NCBI GenBank assembly: GCA_946902985.2 | Contig: OX336388.2 | Location: forward strand, 365,973,387-366,037,386 | Direction of reading: 5' to 3' | Source: Meconema thalassinum | Lineage: Eukaryota > Arthropoda > Insecta > Orthoptera > Tettigoniidae | Length of the DNA stretch: 64,000 nucleotides | Shown here: positions 63,019 through 64,000 of the stretch, one piece after another | Layout of the letters: each line of letters starts with the position of its first letter | Numbering within the stretch: position 1 is the stretch's first letter | Position numbers and translations under genes: made by a program | Notes under the pieces: generated by a model | Told to the model about the DNA's origin: nothing | Databases searched by the model: none | What the model saw: the letters and a program-made list of their open reading frames with translations, nothing else

Positions 63019-64000
63019 ATGCTGATGAGGCGGGCTCCTGTCGCACAAGAAGATACAGCCCAACAACTACAACAAAGCCAACCAACGTCAAGTGCTTTGC
63101 CTGCTGAAAGTGCTGTGCCAGAACCACTTCCGGCACTCACCCAAGCAGGCCTGCCAAGAAAGCGCTTAAAATGGTCAATCGCAATGAACGAGACCATAAT
63201 GCGCATTTATTATAAGGTGACTCGCATTGGAACAGAACTAACTGGATATAGGCAGAAATTATTCAATGAGTTCCATGAAGCATACCCCGAACTCCGTGTG
63301 ACTGAACAGAGAGTGGCGGACCAATATAGGGCGATAGTCCGTAATAATTTAGTGCCAGAAGCAAGACTTAATACAATCAAGCAGGAGGTCAGAAGAGTGT
63401 TTGATTGTGATCAAGGAACTAATCTGGAGAGTGAATTAGCACAAGAGCTCCATGAGCAGGAACAACATCAAGAAGAACACAATGAGCCAGTCAGTGGCAT
63501 ACAGCCGGATACGCATCATGAAGATGAGTCACATACCAAGATCTTAGCAGATGAAATGATGACGGCTATGACTCAGTTCAATGGAACAGACCCAATGCTT
63601 AGACCTGCCTTGCCTCGAGTAAATTCGTCTAGGAAGGTATCAAAAATTTTAAATATCATGAATCAAGCTATCCTACCCAAACACTTGATAGATGTGAATG
63701 ACTTAGAATCTCTTCACACTGTTCTGTACTGTGGAGCCGTCACAGTTATCAGAACTATGGGCATCCAACTGAGAGAAAGGAATACTTCCTGCAGTAGGAA
63801 ATGTGCTCCTGTTACTCCTAAGTGGGAGAGACGTCTGATAGGCAATATCGACAAATTGCGAACAGATATTGGCCGTTTGACTGAGTTTATTAGAGGAACG
63901 CACACAAGAAGACAGGTGAGACTCTGTAAGGCAATAATGAGGCGGTCCAAAATCCACACCGACCGAGATGACCCAAACACAAAAGCCGAACAGTGTTTAG
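63019..64000 (+). CDS. LINE polyprotein N-terminal region, runs off the window
   Basis: A frame open from 62893 to the last base, with the first ATG at 63019, giving 327 codons without a stop. After a Gln/Pro-rich leader come PRKRLKWSIAMNETIMRIYY, GYRQKLFNEFHEAYPELRVT and EQRVADQYRAIVRNNLVPEA. An acidic/His-rich linker follows, then PKWERRLIGNIDKLRTDIGR, LTEFIRGTHTRRQ and a C-terminal piece entering the pre-RT linker. This block order is the N-terminal domain I associate with a group of arthropod and cnidarian LINE polyproteins. The RT itself would lie beyond 64000. The preceding (AAT)n may mark the element's 5' junction. Confidence 0.6.
   Translation, partial: MLMRRAPVAQEDTAQQLQQSQPTSSALPAESAVPEPLPALTQAGLPRKRLKWSIAMNETIMRIYYKVTRIGTELTGYRQKLFNEFHEAYPELRVTEQRVADQYRAIVRNNLVPEARLNTIKQEVRRVFDCDQGTNLESELAQELHEQEQHQEEHNEPVSGIQPDTHHEDESHTKILADEMMTAMTQFNGTDPMLRPALPRVNSSRKVSKILNIMNQAILPKHLIDVNDLESLHTVLYCGAVTVIRTMGIQLRERNTSCSRKCAPVTPKWERRLIGNIDKLRTDIGRLTEFIRGTHTRRQVRLCKAIMRRSKIHTDRDDPNTKAEQCL

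Overview
The window looks like a piece of a large, repeat-saturated insect genome. The clues are an interstitial TTAGG-type (CCTAA)n telomeric block at 16.1 kb, many tRNA-headed SINE families, RTE-, I/jockey- and Tx1-type LINEs, Helitrons and Helentron-like elements, Tc1/mariner, piggyBac and Harbinger-type remnants, and no operon-like gene packing. The mix suggests a big-genome polyneopteran such as an orthopteran, but the sequence alone does not fix the species. I see no convincing host protein-coding gene. The only unassigned open frame of note is at 2.2-2.8 kb on the minus strand. Family labels S1-S8, R9 and R10 are mine, for repeats seen here.

Layout. 0-4 kb is unassigned sequence ending in an S1 SINE. 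4.2-5.8 kb is a Helentron-like non-autonomous element (HINE copy 1). 6.9-7.8 kb is a 48-bp minisatellite. 8.3-13.2 kb holds a 5S-rRNA-derived SINE, tRNA SINEs, the ~720-bp R9 repeat, and a Helitron (10892-12746) sitting inside an S6 SINE with its empty site recognisable. 13.6-14.8 and 19.7-20.4 kb carry two copies of one RTE-like LINE. 15.3-16.1 kb is a Harbinger-type MITE beside the telomeric block. 18.6-19.7 kb is a TA-MITE split by R9. 20.7-23.3 kb contains piggyBac, RTE and mariner remnants. 23.96-28.73 kb is a full-length Tx1-like LINE with both ORFs open, inserted in the head of a tRNA-derived SINE. 29.5 kb is a decayed Crypton tyrosine recombinase. 30.2-31.8 kb is a solo LTR with an internal tandem duplication. 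32-36 kb is nested SINEs, a MITE, a LINE 3' end and a Tc1 transposon. 36.4-43.8 kb alternates Helentron-like elements and Helitrons. 45.1-50.2 kb is a decayed Helitron (helicase fragment plus a 110-bp array) split by an I/jockey-like LINE. 50.3-57.9 kb is SINEs, R9, a 411-bp duplication and LINE ends. 58-60.4 kb is HINE copy 3 between ~0.4-kb inverted repeats. 61-62 kb is a LINE 3' end. The right edge cuts a long open frame with a LINE polyprotein N-terminal signature.

The parts relate as layers of transposition, and many insertions can be ordered by target-site duplications and by uninterrupted copies elsewhere in the window. The most unusual signal is in the Helentron-like elements. Copies 1 and 2 were measured motif by motif and carry a GCCATNTTG-type motif about every 146 bp. 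The more distant copy 4 keeps a similar ~146-bp rhythm. The 5' subterminal repeat and the 3' stem change together between subfamilies. I consider this the best candidate for undescribed biology here.
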